Both the position numbers and the translations under genes were made by a program. Positions 23,012-34,549 of a stretch of DNA of 64,000 bases are shown in pieces. Positions within the stretch are counted from its first letter, which is position 1, and every line of letters starts with the position of its first letter. The stretch comes from Volvariella volvacea V23 (lineage: Eukaryota > Basidiomycota > Agaricomycetes > Agaricales > Pluteaceae). The stretch is taken from assembly GCA_000349905.1 (NCBI GenBank), contig KB722743.1:62001-126000 (forward strand). Reading direction: 5' to 3'. Below the pieces are notes generated by a model. The model was not told where the DNA came from and made no database searches. It saw nothing but the letters and a program-made list of their open reading frames with translations.

Positions 23012-25413
23012 TTACGCCTTGTATGCCTCCTAAAGGTCATGAGTCAATTCCCGTCACTACCGGGATATACAAACAAGGGACGTACATTAATCTCTTGCTC
23101 GAAGGTCTTCGCAATCTTCGTTCTCTGGATCTTCTGTGCAGCAGTAACAAGTCCGCTCTCCGGTGTCCACTCATCTGGCGTCAGGACAACAGCCTGCAAC
23201 AACTCTACGGCCTTGAATCCATTCTTCTTTCCAAGGACGTTGCACTCCTTGAGGATCAAGGCTCTAATAGCGGGTTCGTGGCAAAGATCGGCCAACTCCT
23301 TGCCAGCGTCAATGTCCTTCAAGTTGTTAGCAGGGCTCGCAATGGCACTTCGGAGGTGAAGCTCGTGAGGGATGATGATCGCGATGGGTTGCTTGGCATT
23401 CTGGGTGGCGTGGACGCAGATATTACCAACGAGATTGCAGGCCTTGTAGATGGACTCGAGACGCTCCAAGGCGATGTACTATGAGCGCATATAGCCACGT
23501 CAGCATCAATGATCGGCCGGTGATTCAAGGGTTATCTACGCACCTCTCCATTCTCAAGCTTGACGAGATTCTTGAGTCTAAAACCAAAAAGCGGGGATTA
23601 GACAATAAGATTGATGCACGAGAAAAAGACGCGACCGATGATCCTGATTGGAATGTACTTACCGATCAATGAGTGATAGAGTTCCATCAGGATTCCATTG
23701 ACCAACATCTCCGGTCCTCATCCAGCCATCTTTTGTGAAAATGGTCTCGTCATTGTTGAGATCAGGTCGCTTGTAGTAACCCTTGGTAACTGAGGCTCCA
23801 CGAATGCAGACTTCTCCTTGAGGTGGGTTGTTTGTCGACAAATAGCCGGCATCGGGAACATCAAGGAATTTGATCTCAGTGGACGGCACAGGAAGACCGA
23901 CGCTGTTGTAACGGTGCAACTCGGGTGGAAGGATGGCGCACATTCCGCATGATTCAGTCATACCATATCCTGAGAAAATAGAAGTTTGATGGTCAGACAC
24001 GACACAAAATTAGACCGAGAACGCTTACCCTGGATGAGGGTGACGAGGGCGACACTGAGGAACTCCTGGGTTTCCTTGCTAACAGCGGCGCCACCACTCA
24101 GAGCAATACGTAGCCGTCCACCGGTTGCGGCGCGAACGCCAGACAAGATGAGGTTGTCCGCAATGTGAGCGAGGACGGGAAGCTTATTCTTCTTTGCGGT
24201 AACAGCACCGTTGAAAATGGCCTTCTTGAGGGTACCACCAGCGTTGACCTTGGCGAGAATACCCTTTCGGATGGTCTCCCAGACAGCGGGTACACCAACC
24301 ATGATGGATGGGCGGAAGGTGGTGATATCACCCTTGCAGTTGCGGACCGACGCGTCAGTCAAGGTCTTCACGCGGCCATAACCTGACGTCATTCCGACGA
24401 AGAGCATGATGAGCTCGACGATGTACTCGAGGACGTGGGCGAGAGGGAGGTAGGCCAAGAAAGTGTCATCGTATGTCAAATGGTGGCCCAACAGCTTGTA
24501 AACTGCGCCAACGGAAGCGATGAGGTTACCGTGGGTGATGCAAACACCCTTGGGGTTGCCGGTACTGCCACTGGTGTACATGATACAAGCAAGGGTGTCG
24601 GGTTTGGGGCGACGCTCCTCAAGGGGCTCCTTGGGCTTGCTTCGACCAATTTCCCGGAGCTTGTCTATGTGGACAACGCGGATATCCTCACGAACGGCGT
24701 GGAGGTCGTCCACGAGCTTAGAGTTAGCCTCACCATCATAGATAACGTATTTGACGGTGGGTGTTTGTGCAAGAACTTTGTAAAGAGTGGGGAGGAGTTC
24801 TGCGTTGGTGAATAGACCGATGCACTCGGGTTCGTTAAGGGAGTGTGCAAGACCGGATTCTCCTAGGGTATCGTATGCTGTTGCAATTGTTGTAGAGATA
24901 GCGGCGCAGCCATGAGCCATCAGTTGCCAATTAGGACTGCGCAGCTCTGTGAGGCAAACGTGTGCACAGATAGGATTACGATACACACCTCGTCTGTGCA
25001 TAGATATTAAAAACATCGTTGGTGGTTATACCGAGGTCGAGCAGACCACGGGCAACTTCAGAGACGAGCTCCTTGACGTCGATAAAGGAGTGATATTTGT
25101 AGTCGCTAAGCTGGAAGTACTTCCATTTCTTCTTCTCGGTGACCTCCTTGCCATCTACGACCTTCTTCACTTCCTTCTCCTCTTCGACGATGCTAACGAC
25201 ATCACGCCATCCGAGAGCATTTCTAGAGCCATGGGTACGCGCAGCGTACTCCAAAATGTCGTGAACTGTGTCGATTCCTTCGAACGGCTGGGTGACCAGC
25301 TTGTCTGCTGTCATGGCAAGCCTTCGGATGCCGCCTTCACCGGGACCAGCTGGCGGAGCCACCTGGATAGAGCCCTGGGCGAACAGCTCTGGTTTGTTGG
25401 TGTGAACACGCAT
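23012..25413 (-). CDS. long-chain fatty acid-CoA ligase (acyl-CoA synthetase)
   Basis: This enzyme activates long-chain fatty acids with ATP and CoA for lipid synthesis or beta-oxidation. It has about six exons and starts MRVHTNKPELFAQG at 25413. Adenylation motifs run in order: the P-loop-like YTSGSTGNPKGVCITHGN, YLPLAHVLEYIVEL, SGGAAVSKETQEFL, GYGMTESCGMC, KDGWMRTGDVGQWNPDG, the fatty-acid signature region LKNLVKLENGEYIALERLES, and GLVTAAQKIQRTKIAKTFEQ near the end. A last short exon reads EAYKA with TAA at 23012. It follows an intron whose donor is at about 23084. Length (about 690 residues) and motif order fit the Faa1/Faa4 class rather than 4-coumarate ligases. All key motifs are intact. 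Cellular location cannot be told from the sequence. It is unlinked in function to its neighbours. Confidence 0.92.
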
Positions 25414-27699
25414 GGTGAGATGGGGAAGGTGGTGAAGGAAGGAGAGAAAGGATGGTTGTTTTGACTTGGACCGAGCGTTATTCCCCCGCCAACCCCGTTC
25501 CTGAGCTTGGCTTCTCCATATCTTGTTTTGCTCAATTTGGCCTCAATTCAGTCTAATTCAAGTCACCATGACCTTCCATGCCCGCAGCCGACCCTATTAC
25601 TCTACTCCTCCGCATAAAGCGAGCGCGGAAATCCAGAAGAAAACCCGCAGAAACCCTCGCTTTTGCGGTGGTGTTGCTCCTCAAAAAACCGGTCATCACG
25701 CCGCCGAAGCGCGATGGCAATCGCTAACATTGCTGGTGACAACGAACAGCGACGGACGCGAGCTCCTCGCATGCGGGGAAAGTCTCGGCACGCGTCGGAA
25801 CTTGAATCGAGTAACGATCGTCCTTGTGTTTGGGGCTCCTTTCACGGCATTTTCCACCCTGCTGTGAGCCTCACGCTCTTGGCCGGCAAGATCCAATTAT
25901 CTGTCAGGCCAGACAGCCACTTGCCCCTACTTGGCTCTCGTCGTGTCAATTGCCCCAATTGACGCGCAAGGGCGTTTTGCTATCCATCAAGGTCCGTTCA
26001 TTTACTCTACTGGATTGGGAGGCTCATGACCAGGCAAAAGCCAGCTCATGTTGTCTTGTGCTGTGTCATGTTCTCGTCACATTCAAGTTTGCATCCTTTT
26101 TCGGTTGCTCGCGGTGTGATCGATCAATTCGACGTGTCCCTGTCCCAACGCGTCAGCTTCGGCCAATTTTGGCAGAGCTGATCATCGACTCACGCTTATC
26201 AAGCCCACAAGACGCCGTGGGCGGCTATGTCCTAAGGTGTGAACCTTGAAAAAGATATACGAGTCATACACTGACCAAGAGAAGACACCTCTCTTCTTGC
26301 AACGGATTGTTGCACTTCTTGTGCATTGCGATGATTCAAAGAGAGATCGACCATGGAGGCTTGTCGAAGTTCTGGTGTGTTCGTAAACACAAAAGGGGGT
26401 GCCCCTAGCCAATTCCCCTGAGGTCCTTATGTACTGTCCTTCACGTTGCCTGGTACGTGCTTGAACGGCCTGGATGCCATAGATCCATGCTCACAGGCGA
26501 TAAAGCGGTTCTATATAATTCCCAACAGAAAAGTCCTTCCTCTCAAAGGCGAAGTGCTAATTGCAGCCCTACCTCACGAGGCAACTTTGGTATTAACTCT
26601 GCCCACCTGCATATTCTGGCGGTGGCGCCGGCACCGCAGCCACCATTCGTAGGCCCGGCAACTAACCATCAATGAATATCCTAATCCAGTGATTTAGCAT
26701 GGAGGTGATGGGATCTTCGGGTATGATGTATTGGATCAAGCGGGTTGATGTTGCTGGACAATCGTCATAACCTCACCTTCCCAGGGGATGTTTCAGGTTC
26801 CCAGGTTCCCCGTTTCCAGGCCGGGTGAAGGGCAAGTATCAACTTGACAGAGTCAATACATCACTCTCCGACAAGCAAATTAACACTCGCTAATAAGCTT
26901 CAAGTTGACTGACAGGTCAGTTGATTGACTTGGCGGGTTATCACTGACGGAGCTGTTCAGATGCCTTTGGTATTGATAATTCAATCCACGAAAGGCGCAT
27001 CAGAAACACCCGCTGACTTAGGAGTTCATACTATCGTCCACTTCAGTTTCCTCTTATTAAAAGAGTCCGTCCATAACATGTAACCCTTAATGCCCATTTT
27101 TCAACGCCATAAGGTTTGTGCCTTCGTACGTTAACTCTTTATTGAAGTCTGCGCTCCCGCCTTGGTTGAAACATCCACCATCAAGCTGCCGACACACACC
27201 TGGCATCCAAATAAGCTATCACCCTGCTTCCCGACATATTATTCGAGATATTCCCTTTCATCTAATCCTCCCAACTTATCGGCATTTGTTCTGGGTTTAA
27301 TCGCATTATCTTAACTATGTGCGCAATTATTCCTGATTCCAACAAATTGTCCAGGACTTCCACGGACTCGGGTATCACATTATCATTTCGGCCTCATCTC
27401 CATACCATGATATCCCAAGACGCCTCATATGCCCTACAAGAAGGCGCATGGCAGTGCTAGTCTTCTGAACGGGGTCAAATGATCTTCGTATCCGCATGCA
27501 TGACCAGGGATACCGTGTGGAAAGAAAGTTAATGTCTCGGCCGAAGGGATGAACTTGGTTGGCTTACACCGGGATTCGAAGGAATAGGCCGATAATTGCG
27601 AGTATCTCAAGTTCCTGTATGAGTGTGGCGTTCGATGGCGTTGTTGGTGGCTGGTGGTTGACGTTGTTCCCCGATAGTTTGCATATTGCCACAACTCGA
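25414..27699. other. gene-poor intergenic region
   Basis: The promoter of the acyl-CoA synthetase should lie at its left end. I see no recognisable gene. Open frames are short and overlap on both strands. Confidence 0.5.
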
Positions 27700-29545
27700 A
27701 GTAAGTCGTGGTGCTTTCTAGATGGGCCGTGTTTGCCCCTTTAATAAAATAAAATAAAATTTGTCATTTTTATCGTCTACTGCCAAAGGAACCTACACGA
27801 CATACTAGTATCATGAATCCTGCCAGTGCTGTGCCTTGGCCTGTTTATATTGCTCTACAGGCCTTATGCCTCTTATCTTTTCAAAAGCATTCTAGCCTTG
27901 GGTGCTTAGTAGCTTTGATAGCATAAACCTGCACTTGTAGAGACTGGAATAGAGAGGAGTAAATTCGAAATCTGAACCTTATCAATAGTATCAGCGCTAT
28001 AACTTCAAAAGCTGTGGAAGCGTCGTTGGCCGACTGTCTATCTTTCTAGGTATCATTCAAATCCAAACCTCGGATGGAGTATCGATATCATTGAGATTTT
28101 GCTCCGCTGATCAGCGTGTAGAAATTCAGCACTCCAATCCAAGGTAATCGATAATCCCCGGCACATACATGGCTTTGGAGCACGCGTCAATATGCTGTAC
28201 TTTATCGCAAAAAGAATCAGCTCCGCGAGCCCTCGTAGCTTGGCATGGGCTGATTGAGCCTGGCTCGCTGCGCAGTGCATCGATATCAGTGCCTCGTGTT
28301 TAAACAGCTCTTGTTGATGGTTAAGTATAAGGTGGCATATAGCATAGCGCCCCCCCTTCCCACTAACACAGAACGTTTCCATGGAGCCCACTCCCACAAT
28401 CCCCGTCCTGCTTTCTCAATATACGCTCGAGCTGAGTGCTATTCCACCTCACATATTGGGGCAATCTGTCCCTGTCGGTAAAAGCACGATTTGTCAGCTA
28501 GTTAGTCAGCATTTTCGAGTCGACTCCACCAGGATGACAGTCTTGCTCCCCAACAAAGGTTTTTTCCCATTTACTCTGTTTTTCCTTGGCTTGAAATGTT
28601 CTTATACTCAAAAGGGACCCAATTTGGAGATGTACTACCTCCTTCTATATGTATACCAGTTGTCATCAACGAGGACAATGCGGTAGGGCATTATGTTCGT
28701 AATCGAGTGGAAGGACGTACGTTTCTTCTATGCCTTTAAGAGGCTTAAATAGCTAACACCGTCCAATTAGTTCTCGACACGGAGGCCAATTTCCACTCAA
28801 TTCAGACACAGCTTAATCAATTTATTGAAAGTATGACGGAACTAAGGAAGAAAGACAATGAGGCCATGGAGAATATGCATGGAGAGATTGCAGAACTGAG
28901 AACCGAGAATGCAGAGCTAAGAACTGAGGTTGCAGAGCTAAGAACCGAGAATGCGGAGCTGAGAAGTGGGATTGCAAAGCTGGAAGAAGAGGTGAAGAAG
29001 GAAAAGGTGCAGCGTATAAACGATGTCACTCTCGTAAGCCCGTCAGACCTTTCATCATTGCCAAAGTGACTCACAGACAAATAGCTTACACGCAAACTGC
29101 ACCCCTTGTACCGCCGCCGTCTTCTGGACCTCACACAAACCCACCTGGCAGTCTTCTTGGAGAAAAAATCATGGCAACAGTTTCGCGCGAATAAAACAGA
29201 CGAAGAGATTGTTGCTATCTGTGCCCAATCGCCCATCTCACTATCTGAGGCCGCAATCAAATATCTTCTATCAGGGGAAAGTCCGATACGAAAGGCGGGC
29301 AATCTCGCTGCCCATTCAGCGACGAACCAGGAGATGCGGTTGGCTGTTGATGCGCTCCCGTTGGATTCCTCAGAGCGAGGATTTCTTGACGAGTATTATG
29401 ACTTCCTCCAGATACCTCTGGATCCGTAGGGTCCCTTGATTGCGTGGTTGATTGTGTTTGTTACATCCGTGTTAATCACTACTTACCCTAGTGGCACTTA
29501 CGAATTCTCCTAGCAGGTGACGATGTCCCTTCTTCCGTATATACC
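27700..29545 (+). repeat. tandem duplication, left unit (intact)
   Basis: The unit begins with AAGTAAGTCG followed by a GGT...CTAGATG block, which recurs at 29551. A second shared block, TATGCTGTACTTTATC (28190), recurs as TATGCTGTGCTTTATC (29918). The unit carries its own upstream region, the coiled-coil gene at 28381-29429 and its 3' flank. It contains a (TAAAA)n run at 27743-27760 that the right unit lacks. Confidence 0.65.
28381..29429 (+). CDS. coiled-coil protein with R-x2-GN-x-AAH C-terminal domain (family C, copy A)
   Basis: This is not a named family that I recognise. Four exons give about 280 residues. The N-terminal block (MEPTPTIPVLLSQYTLELSA) leads to FGDVLPPSICIPVVINED and ends HYVRNRVEG before a GTACGT donor. 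The middle exon is a heptad-like coiled coil with repeated ELRTEN units (about 28835-29030). The final exon is helical: LHPLYRRRLLDLTQTHLAVF, then EEIVAICAQSPISLSEAAIK, then SPIRKAGNLAAHSATN, ending LDEYYDFLQIPLDP at 29429. The motif Arg-Lys-Ala-Gly-Asn-Leu-Ala-Ala-His resembles the R-x2-GN-x-AAH of DUF4145/HEPN proteins, which are often nucleic-acid-linked. Here that is inference from one motif. Damaged relatives lie at 30089 and 63231-63905. Confidence 0.72.
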
Positions 29546-30260
29546 TACAAGTAAGTCGCGGTACTCTCTAGATGAGCCGTATCCACCCAGGATCATGATT
29601 GAGGCTAGGATGAAAGAATTCACGGTGCCCCCTTTGCTCTAATGCTTCCGGGTTTTTGTCATCTTTATCGTATACTACCCAAGGAATCCAAACGAAGTAT
29701 GATAGGTTCTGTTGTGCCTTCCAGCGAGTCTCACTCCCCATTCTCAACATCTCTACCTGTTTCGAAAACATCTTGTCTCACTCAGTCAAAGTGCTGCATC
29801 CGCCAGAGCCGGGGTTGAATCGTGTCTCTGCCATCGGCACAGCAATGCTGAGTACTTAATTTTGGGCGCCCTAATGCAACCACCGGGCGTGTTCGTGGCC
29901 TTAAAACACGAGAGTATATGCTGTGCTTTATCTCAACATAATCAACCCCGCGAGCTCTCGCGGCTTGGCTTGGGCTGGTGTAGTATAATCGATATCAGCG
30001 CCTCATGTTCGAGCACAAGCACTTGTTCATGTTATAAGGAACATAGCTATTCACAAACTGCAGACCCCCCCACCCCTCTACACTGAACATGGCTGAGTCT
30101 GTTAAGCTCGATATCCCCGTGCTTTCTCATTTCCGGCTTAGGCTCGATTCAGCCCTCTTTCAGGACGCAGGCCAACCCATTGATGTTTCTAATGTTCGTT
30201 AAATCTGTATCAATCGCTACTTACACTAATATTACCTATGAATTTTTTCTGGGTTGTATT
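29546..30260 (+). repeat. tandem duplication, right unit (internally deleted)
   Basis: This unit matches the left unit from its 5' edge through the first coding exon. It then jumps to sequence matching the 3' flank of the left unit (TTAATCACTACTTACCCTAG at about 29470 against TCAATCGCTACTTACACTAA at about 30210). Roughly 1 kb of coding sequence is missing. Confidence 0.6.
30089..30202 (+). pseudogene. family C, copy B: internally deleted remnant
   Basis: ATG at 30089 opens a 37-codon frame whose middle reads DIPVLSHFRLRLDSALF. It parallels copy A's IPVLLSQYTLELSA region, after a shared 5' flank. The frame stops at TAA 30200, where the sequence switches to 3'-flank homology, so the LPPS block, coiled coil and GN-AAH domain are all gone. 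A short peptide could still be made, but no function is expected. Confidence 0.55.
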
Positions 30261-30779
30261 CAGTGAGTAAGTGACGTACTGACGGTCGTGGAACAGTATG
30301 CGCCCTTACCGTTTGATACCTAGTCGTAGTGTCAACGAGTTGAAGTTAAGGCGAGAAAACTAGAGGCGACTATCAATTGTTTTCCACATATGATAACCAT
30401 GCCACCCCTTGTATTTGAGATAGTTGAATTCTGAATTCTGTCCATGCTCCTCAATATTGAGTTATCCTGCTCGTAGATTAGTCTGACAGAGTACGGAGAC
30501 AGGGAGGCTACCTGTGTCAACGACACCACCCATGAAATTGTTCCATCCAATCGGTGCAACGACCCCAACTCGAGTTATCACAATTTTCCTTGATTTTGTA
30601 TACATAGACAGCTATGTACTAGGAGTACAAGGTGGTGAGCTCGACGCTGGGCGAGGATGTTGAGGAGACCCAGACACTGTCATCAGGTTCGGATTCACAG
30701 CATTGATGAATCCTCGAGGAGTGTCATCATTTCACCTCTCATTAAAGCGTTCGCAATTATAAGCTGTTCTACTTTGGTT

Positions 30780-31151
30780 CTACCAATCAGTCAAATGATA
30801 TTCGACTCGGACGGGGCCGTTGGACGACAGCATAGTTAATTCAGGTGCCCCAGAAGGCTGTAGGAGTTGCCGCAAGTTCATGAAATACATTACATCCACT
30901 ATATCTAGGTGTGACATAGTATTGTAGGCTCGTAGGCCATAGATTTCATCTCTTGTCCCGGCGGCGCCTTTTTTCGGTTCACGCTGTTGTTTCTTCCTAT
31001 TCAACACTTCTATCCACAGGTAACGGAAATAGTACTGTGCGTTGGCATACAGATATCTATTCGATGCTGTTGACCGGTAGCACAAGTTCAACACATCTCC
31101 ATCTCGTACCCTACCCTGGTCAGGCAATGTTTCGAGTACATCCCAAGTCAC
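30780..31151 (-). CDS. possible coding exon, unrecognised
   Basis: An open minus-strand frame of about 120 codons ends at TAG 30780 with VRVEYHLTDW. It contains RDGDVLNLCYRSTASNRYLY, NAQYYFRYLWIEVLNRKK and TRDEIYGLRAYNTMSHLD. The composition looks protein-like and well above chance. No ATG lies at the left end of the frame, so it would be a last exon with upstream exons that I could not connect, or a relic. No family is recognised. Confidence 0.3.
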   Translation of the reverse strand: MTWDVLETLPDQGRVRDGDVLNLCYRSTASNRYLYANAQYYFRYLWIEVLNRKKQQREPKKGAAGTRDEIYGLRAYNTMSHLDIVDVMYFMNLRQLLQPSGAPELTMLSSNGPVRVEYHLTDW

Positions 31152-33001
31152 ATTCTACGGGACTCTCTTCTAAAGGTGCTTCCTCTTCATTGGTCCTGTA
31201 TCAATCAATAACAGCTTCTTCATGACATATGACGTGACCCAGCTATACCATCGTAAGACCAACAACACACCCAAATTTCATCAATGCGTCCCCTTCTTTT
31301 TCTGTGGCGGGTGTTCAGCAGACCAAAAAGATGTAAAGCGGCCTCATCGGTCGACCGTTTGATAGTATCACATGTGCATATATATCGTATGAGCGCTCGT
31401 GATCTGTTCTACGGGAAAGAGCTCAGGGCATCGTTTACAAACGAACGTAATGACTACTTGGATGCGAGGGAAAGGGGCACTGATTAATCCCCCAGGGTTC
31501 TCTCACTCAGCTGGTCGTGTATGTCCTCATTGAGTCATACAGCCATGTGCCCAAGAACGGAAGACGAAGAAGGGCTCAAAGGGTGAACGCTATAACAAGA
31601 CCGCTTGGGTCGTCGTTGCTTCTGCAGAGGCCCTGCTTGATGGCATATTACAGGATGATTCGCATTGCAGCCCTGGGGGTCTTGAGATGAGGAATACGGG
31701 GGGGATTATGTATGATCGGACGCTGTCTTCGCAGAATGTTCGGTGAGGTGAGTGGACGATTACTTCATTTTGCCCAGGGAAATAAGCGAATGGATGATAA
31801 TCACAAATTTGGCTATAGGATAAGTTGGGTAAGAGATAGCAATAAGGTTAAGGGTACGGATAAGTGGATAGGGAGTCCGAGGGTCACAGAGGCCTCATAA
31901 AATGGTACACACTTCGTACATATGGACACACAACTCATAATTCCTCCATAAAGGGTGGAAAACCTATCCAGGTATGGTACTTTTGGTCTGCAATTGGTCT
32001 AGAATAGGTAGAGCAGGTCCTAGGGTCGTTGAGCTTATCCATAGCCATGAGCTTATCCACTAAGATAACTACCCACATACGGCATAGATGAGAACAAAAA
32101 CTTGGGAAATTTACTAATGTTGGGGTAACTTGCCTTTCATTTCGTACATCCCCTCAATTTGGTATCTTCATCGTCATGATGGAGGTTTCGTTGCGTTTCT
32201 TTCCCATTCTTGGTACTAATGTCGCTTCCGCCTGCATTACGAGCTATAAAAGCCCAGCAGGGTCTGGTAGGAGTCACCGCTCCCAGAAGCGTAGAATCCC
32301 GCCGCAGATACATTCCTCCATCGTTAATTACCGGCTTCTCCAAGCGTTTTTAGGTTGAACAATTTGCCCATGCCGACCACGGTTTCCTAACAAAAGGAGG
32401 CTTACCCTCAGACCCAGAATGATTATAACCACTTACTAGCGTCATCACAGATCAAAGCCAAATATACAAGCTACTTGGACTGCTGGTCTTGACTCGAGGC
32501 TAGATCAACGGCACAACCTACGTATCAGCCGTCAAAACTCGGTCCATCGTTGTTCCAACAGCAGGCACGTTTGGACTGGCAAACTGGCAGTATAAGGTGG
32601 CGTTTGACTTGCAGGCTCGTCAATAGAGGAATAGTAGCACTCTTTCCCCATTTGGAGATTCTGCGCTCGGGGAGCCTTGGAGCTTAGGTGGCATCGGAGA
32701 CGCACGTATGCATCTCCCGCACTATCCGGAGATTTGGATAAACCGCGAGAGCCTAGAGATCGAATCGAACGCGTCTAGCTGGTGTCATTTTGGTGATGTT
32801 AAATACAGCATCTTGGGATCTCTTCATCATTATTGACAAAGCGTGTTCGTATTGTATGATTAGCAACTGTGTAGGGTAGATGAGTATGTATGGTATCATT
32901 ATCTGCAAAGGTATCGTATTAATCCCAATCCCTTCAATGTCCACAACCGAGAGTTGACGTTACTATCGTATAGAAAATTAATTATTCGTTAAACAGTCCG
33001 C
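31152..33001. other. gene-poor region
   Basis: No coherent gene was found. Open frames are short, and no repeats or RNA genes were recognised. Confidence 0.45.
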
Positions 33002-34549
33002 TCAGTCCACTTGACCAGAGACAGACTTTCGACCATATACACCCCAAAGCGTTTGCACGCCAAACGAAAACCATACAGTAAGTCCACTCGCACCCAGGGA
33101 CTTCAGTTCAGGATATGTATCAGGGTTGAGCGCGCTGAACGGATTCTCCATTTGAAGCTTCAACGATTGTAATGCCTGAACCCCCACTAGCTGTGCTTGC
33201 TCCCCAGTTCGTGAGTAGGCCATGAGCATCATCTTCTCTGCAGAGAACGCAAACACACCCCGAAGCCAAAGGTTTTGAAGCTTCGGAAGGGGTATGACTG
33301 CTGGCTTTATGCCATCGCCGTCCAACTTGCGCTCAGGCGAAACCGAAAGGCTGGAGAGGAGCTCGTCGTTCAGACTCGGTTTCGATAGAGACCAGCAACC
33401 CAGCTGGAGGTCGACGACATTCGGCAGGTACTCCAAGCAATGAGGAAAGATGGAACCAAAGCAGCTGATTTCGAGATTCAAGTAGGTAATTTGCTTGCCA
33501 CAGCGTTGTAGGAAATCGCGAAATTCCGGAACCAAGGCGGCTGAGCGTTCAAGTTGAGTAAGGGAGATCCACCGAAGTTCGGGAAGCACGGCAAAACTTA
33601 GGAGCGCGGCTAAATCTCGAGGCTTTGGACAGGTGACAGCGAGCTTCTGTAGGCGTGGATGAGGCTCCATAAGAGGAATTGGATCGGTTTCATTGCCTGG
33701 AGACACGAGAGATGTGCAGTGAAGTGCTTTCAGATTCGGAGCGTTGACGAGTAGCTCGCGGACCATCCTAACTTCAGCTTTGCCGAATTGCCATTTGGTA
33801 ATGTTGTGGTAAGGTAAATAGAGTTGGTGGATACTCATGGACGAGACGACATATTTGATCTGAGGAGCAAGACGGAAGGCATCCTGATATTGACGCTGAG
33901 TATCCAAAACTAGCGAATTGAGTCGAGGAAACTGGAGCGCTGCTTCTGCTAGCATTTGGCTGTTGATAGTCGTGTCGAGATGCACCCAGCGATGTGACGT
34001 CGTGAACAAGGTCTGCATGACCTCACATGGAGACCAAGAGCAACCCGGTCTGGATTGGCGGAGTCGAACTACGAGCGGGAGCTCTCGCGAGCGAGGTAGC
34101 CATGTTTCCCATAATGGAAGCGCGTTATGGGCGCTAATGTCACAGGTAATGGTCGTCCATAGACGCGGTTCAGAAAGTGCAATCCCTCGCCATGCCCTGC
34201 TCACGGCGAGGAAAACAAGAGGGGCGTAACTTGGTTGAGGATATTGCTCGCGGTAGATGACGGTACACCATAGCATGATTTGGCTGATAATTTCCGGTGG
34301 GCATCGTCGGACAGGGGATATCTGGGCGAGGTGCAACGCTTCAAACCTCTCTAAACCCGCCTTCTTCCTTTCCAACACCTCTATCTGGGCTTTAAGCTGC
34401 GCAATCTCGTCGTCTAGGCGTTTTTGCTCTTGGCCGATGACCGGAATATAGTCGCGAATACGCTTGATGTCTTCATTTGTTATGAACCCAGGGCTCGACT
34501 TGAGCGAGTGCAAGGGTGAATTGGCTTCATTAAAATGGTTGGCGAGCAT
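33002..34549 (-). CDS. F-box-like / leucine-rich protein
   Basis: A single exon of 515 codons starts MLANHFNEANSPLHSLKS at 34549. A coiled coil follows (RLDDEIAQLKAQIEVLERKK, about residues 50-75), then an F-box-like block RRCPPEIISQIMLWC and VFLAVSRAWRGIALSEPRLW, the W-rich layout common in basidiomycete F-box families. The rest is leucine-rich, with irregular repeats such as FPRLNSLVLDTQ, NAPNLKALHC, HPRLQKLAVTCP and LPKLQNLWLRGVF. F-box proteins of this kind usually recruit substrates to an SCF ubiquitin ligase through Skp1. The substrate cannot be predicted. It is the only clearly intronless gene here. It ends at 33002, and no break is seen. Confidence 0.83.
   Translation of the reverse strand: MLANHFNEANSPLHSLKSSPGFITNEDIKRIRDYIPVIGQEQKRLDDEIAQLKAQIEVLERKKAGLERFEALHLAQISPVRRCPPEIISQIMLWCTVIYREQYPQPSYAPLVFLAVSRAWRGIALSEPRLWTTITCDISAHNALPLWETWLPRSRELPLVVRLRQSRPGCSWSPCEVMQTLFTTSHRWVHLDTTINSQMLAEAALQFPRLNSLVLDTQRQYQDAFRLAPQIKYVVSSMSIHQLYLPYHNITKWQFGKAEVRMVRELLVNAPNLKALHCTSLVSPGNETDPIPLMEPHPRLQKLAVTCPKPRDLAALLSFAVLPELRWISLTQLERSAALVPEFRDFLQRCGKQITYLNLEISCFGSIFPHCLEYLPNVVDLQLGCWSLSKPSLNDELLSSLSVSPERKLDGDGIKPAVIPLPKLQNLWLRGVFAFSAEKMMLMAYSRTGEQAQLVGVQALQSLKLQMENPFSALNPDTYPELKSLGASGLTVWFSFGVQTLWGVYGRKSVSGQVD

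Noticed and set aside
28381..28545. VGKST in family C copy A as a nucleotide-binding P-loop
   Set aside because: The G-x4-GK[ST] pattern is incomplete, there is no Walker B, and the stretch may even fall in a short intron.
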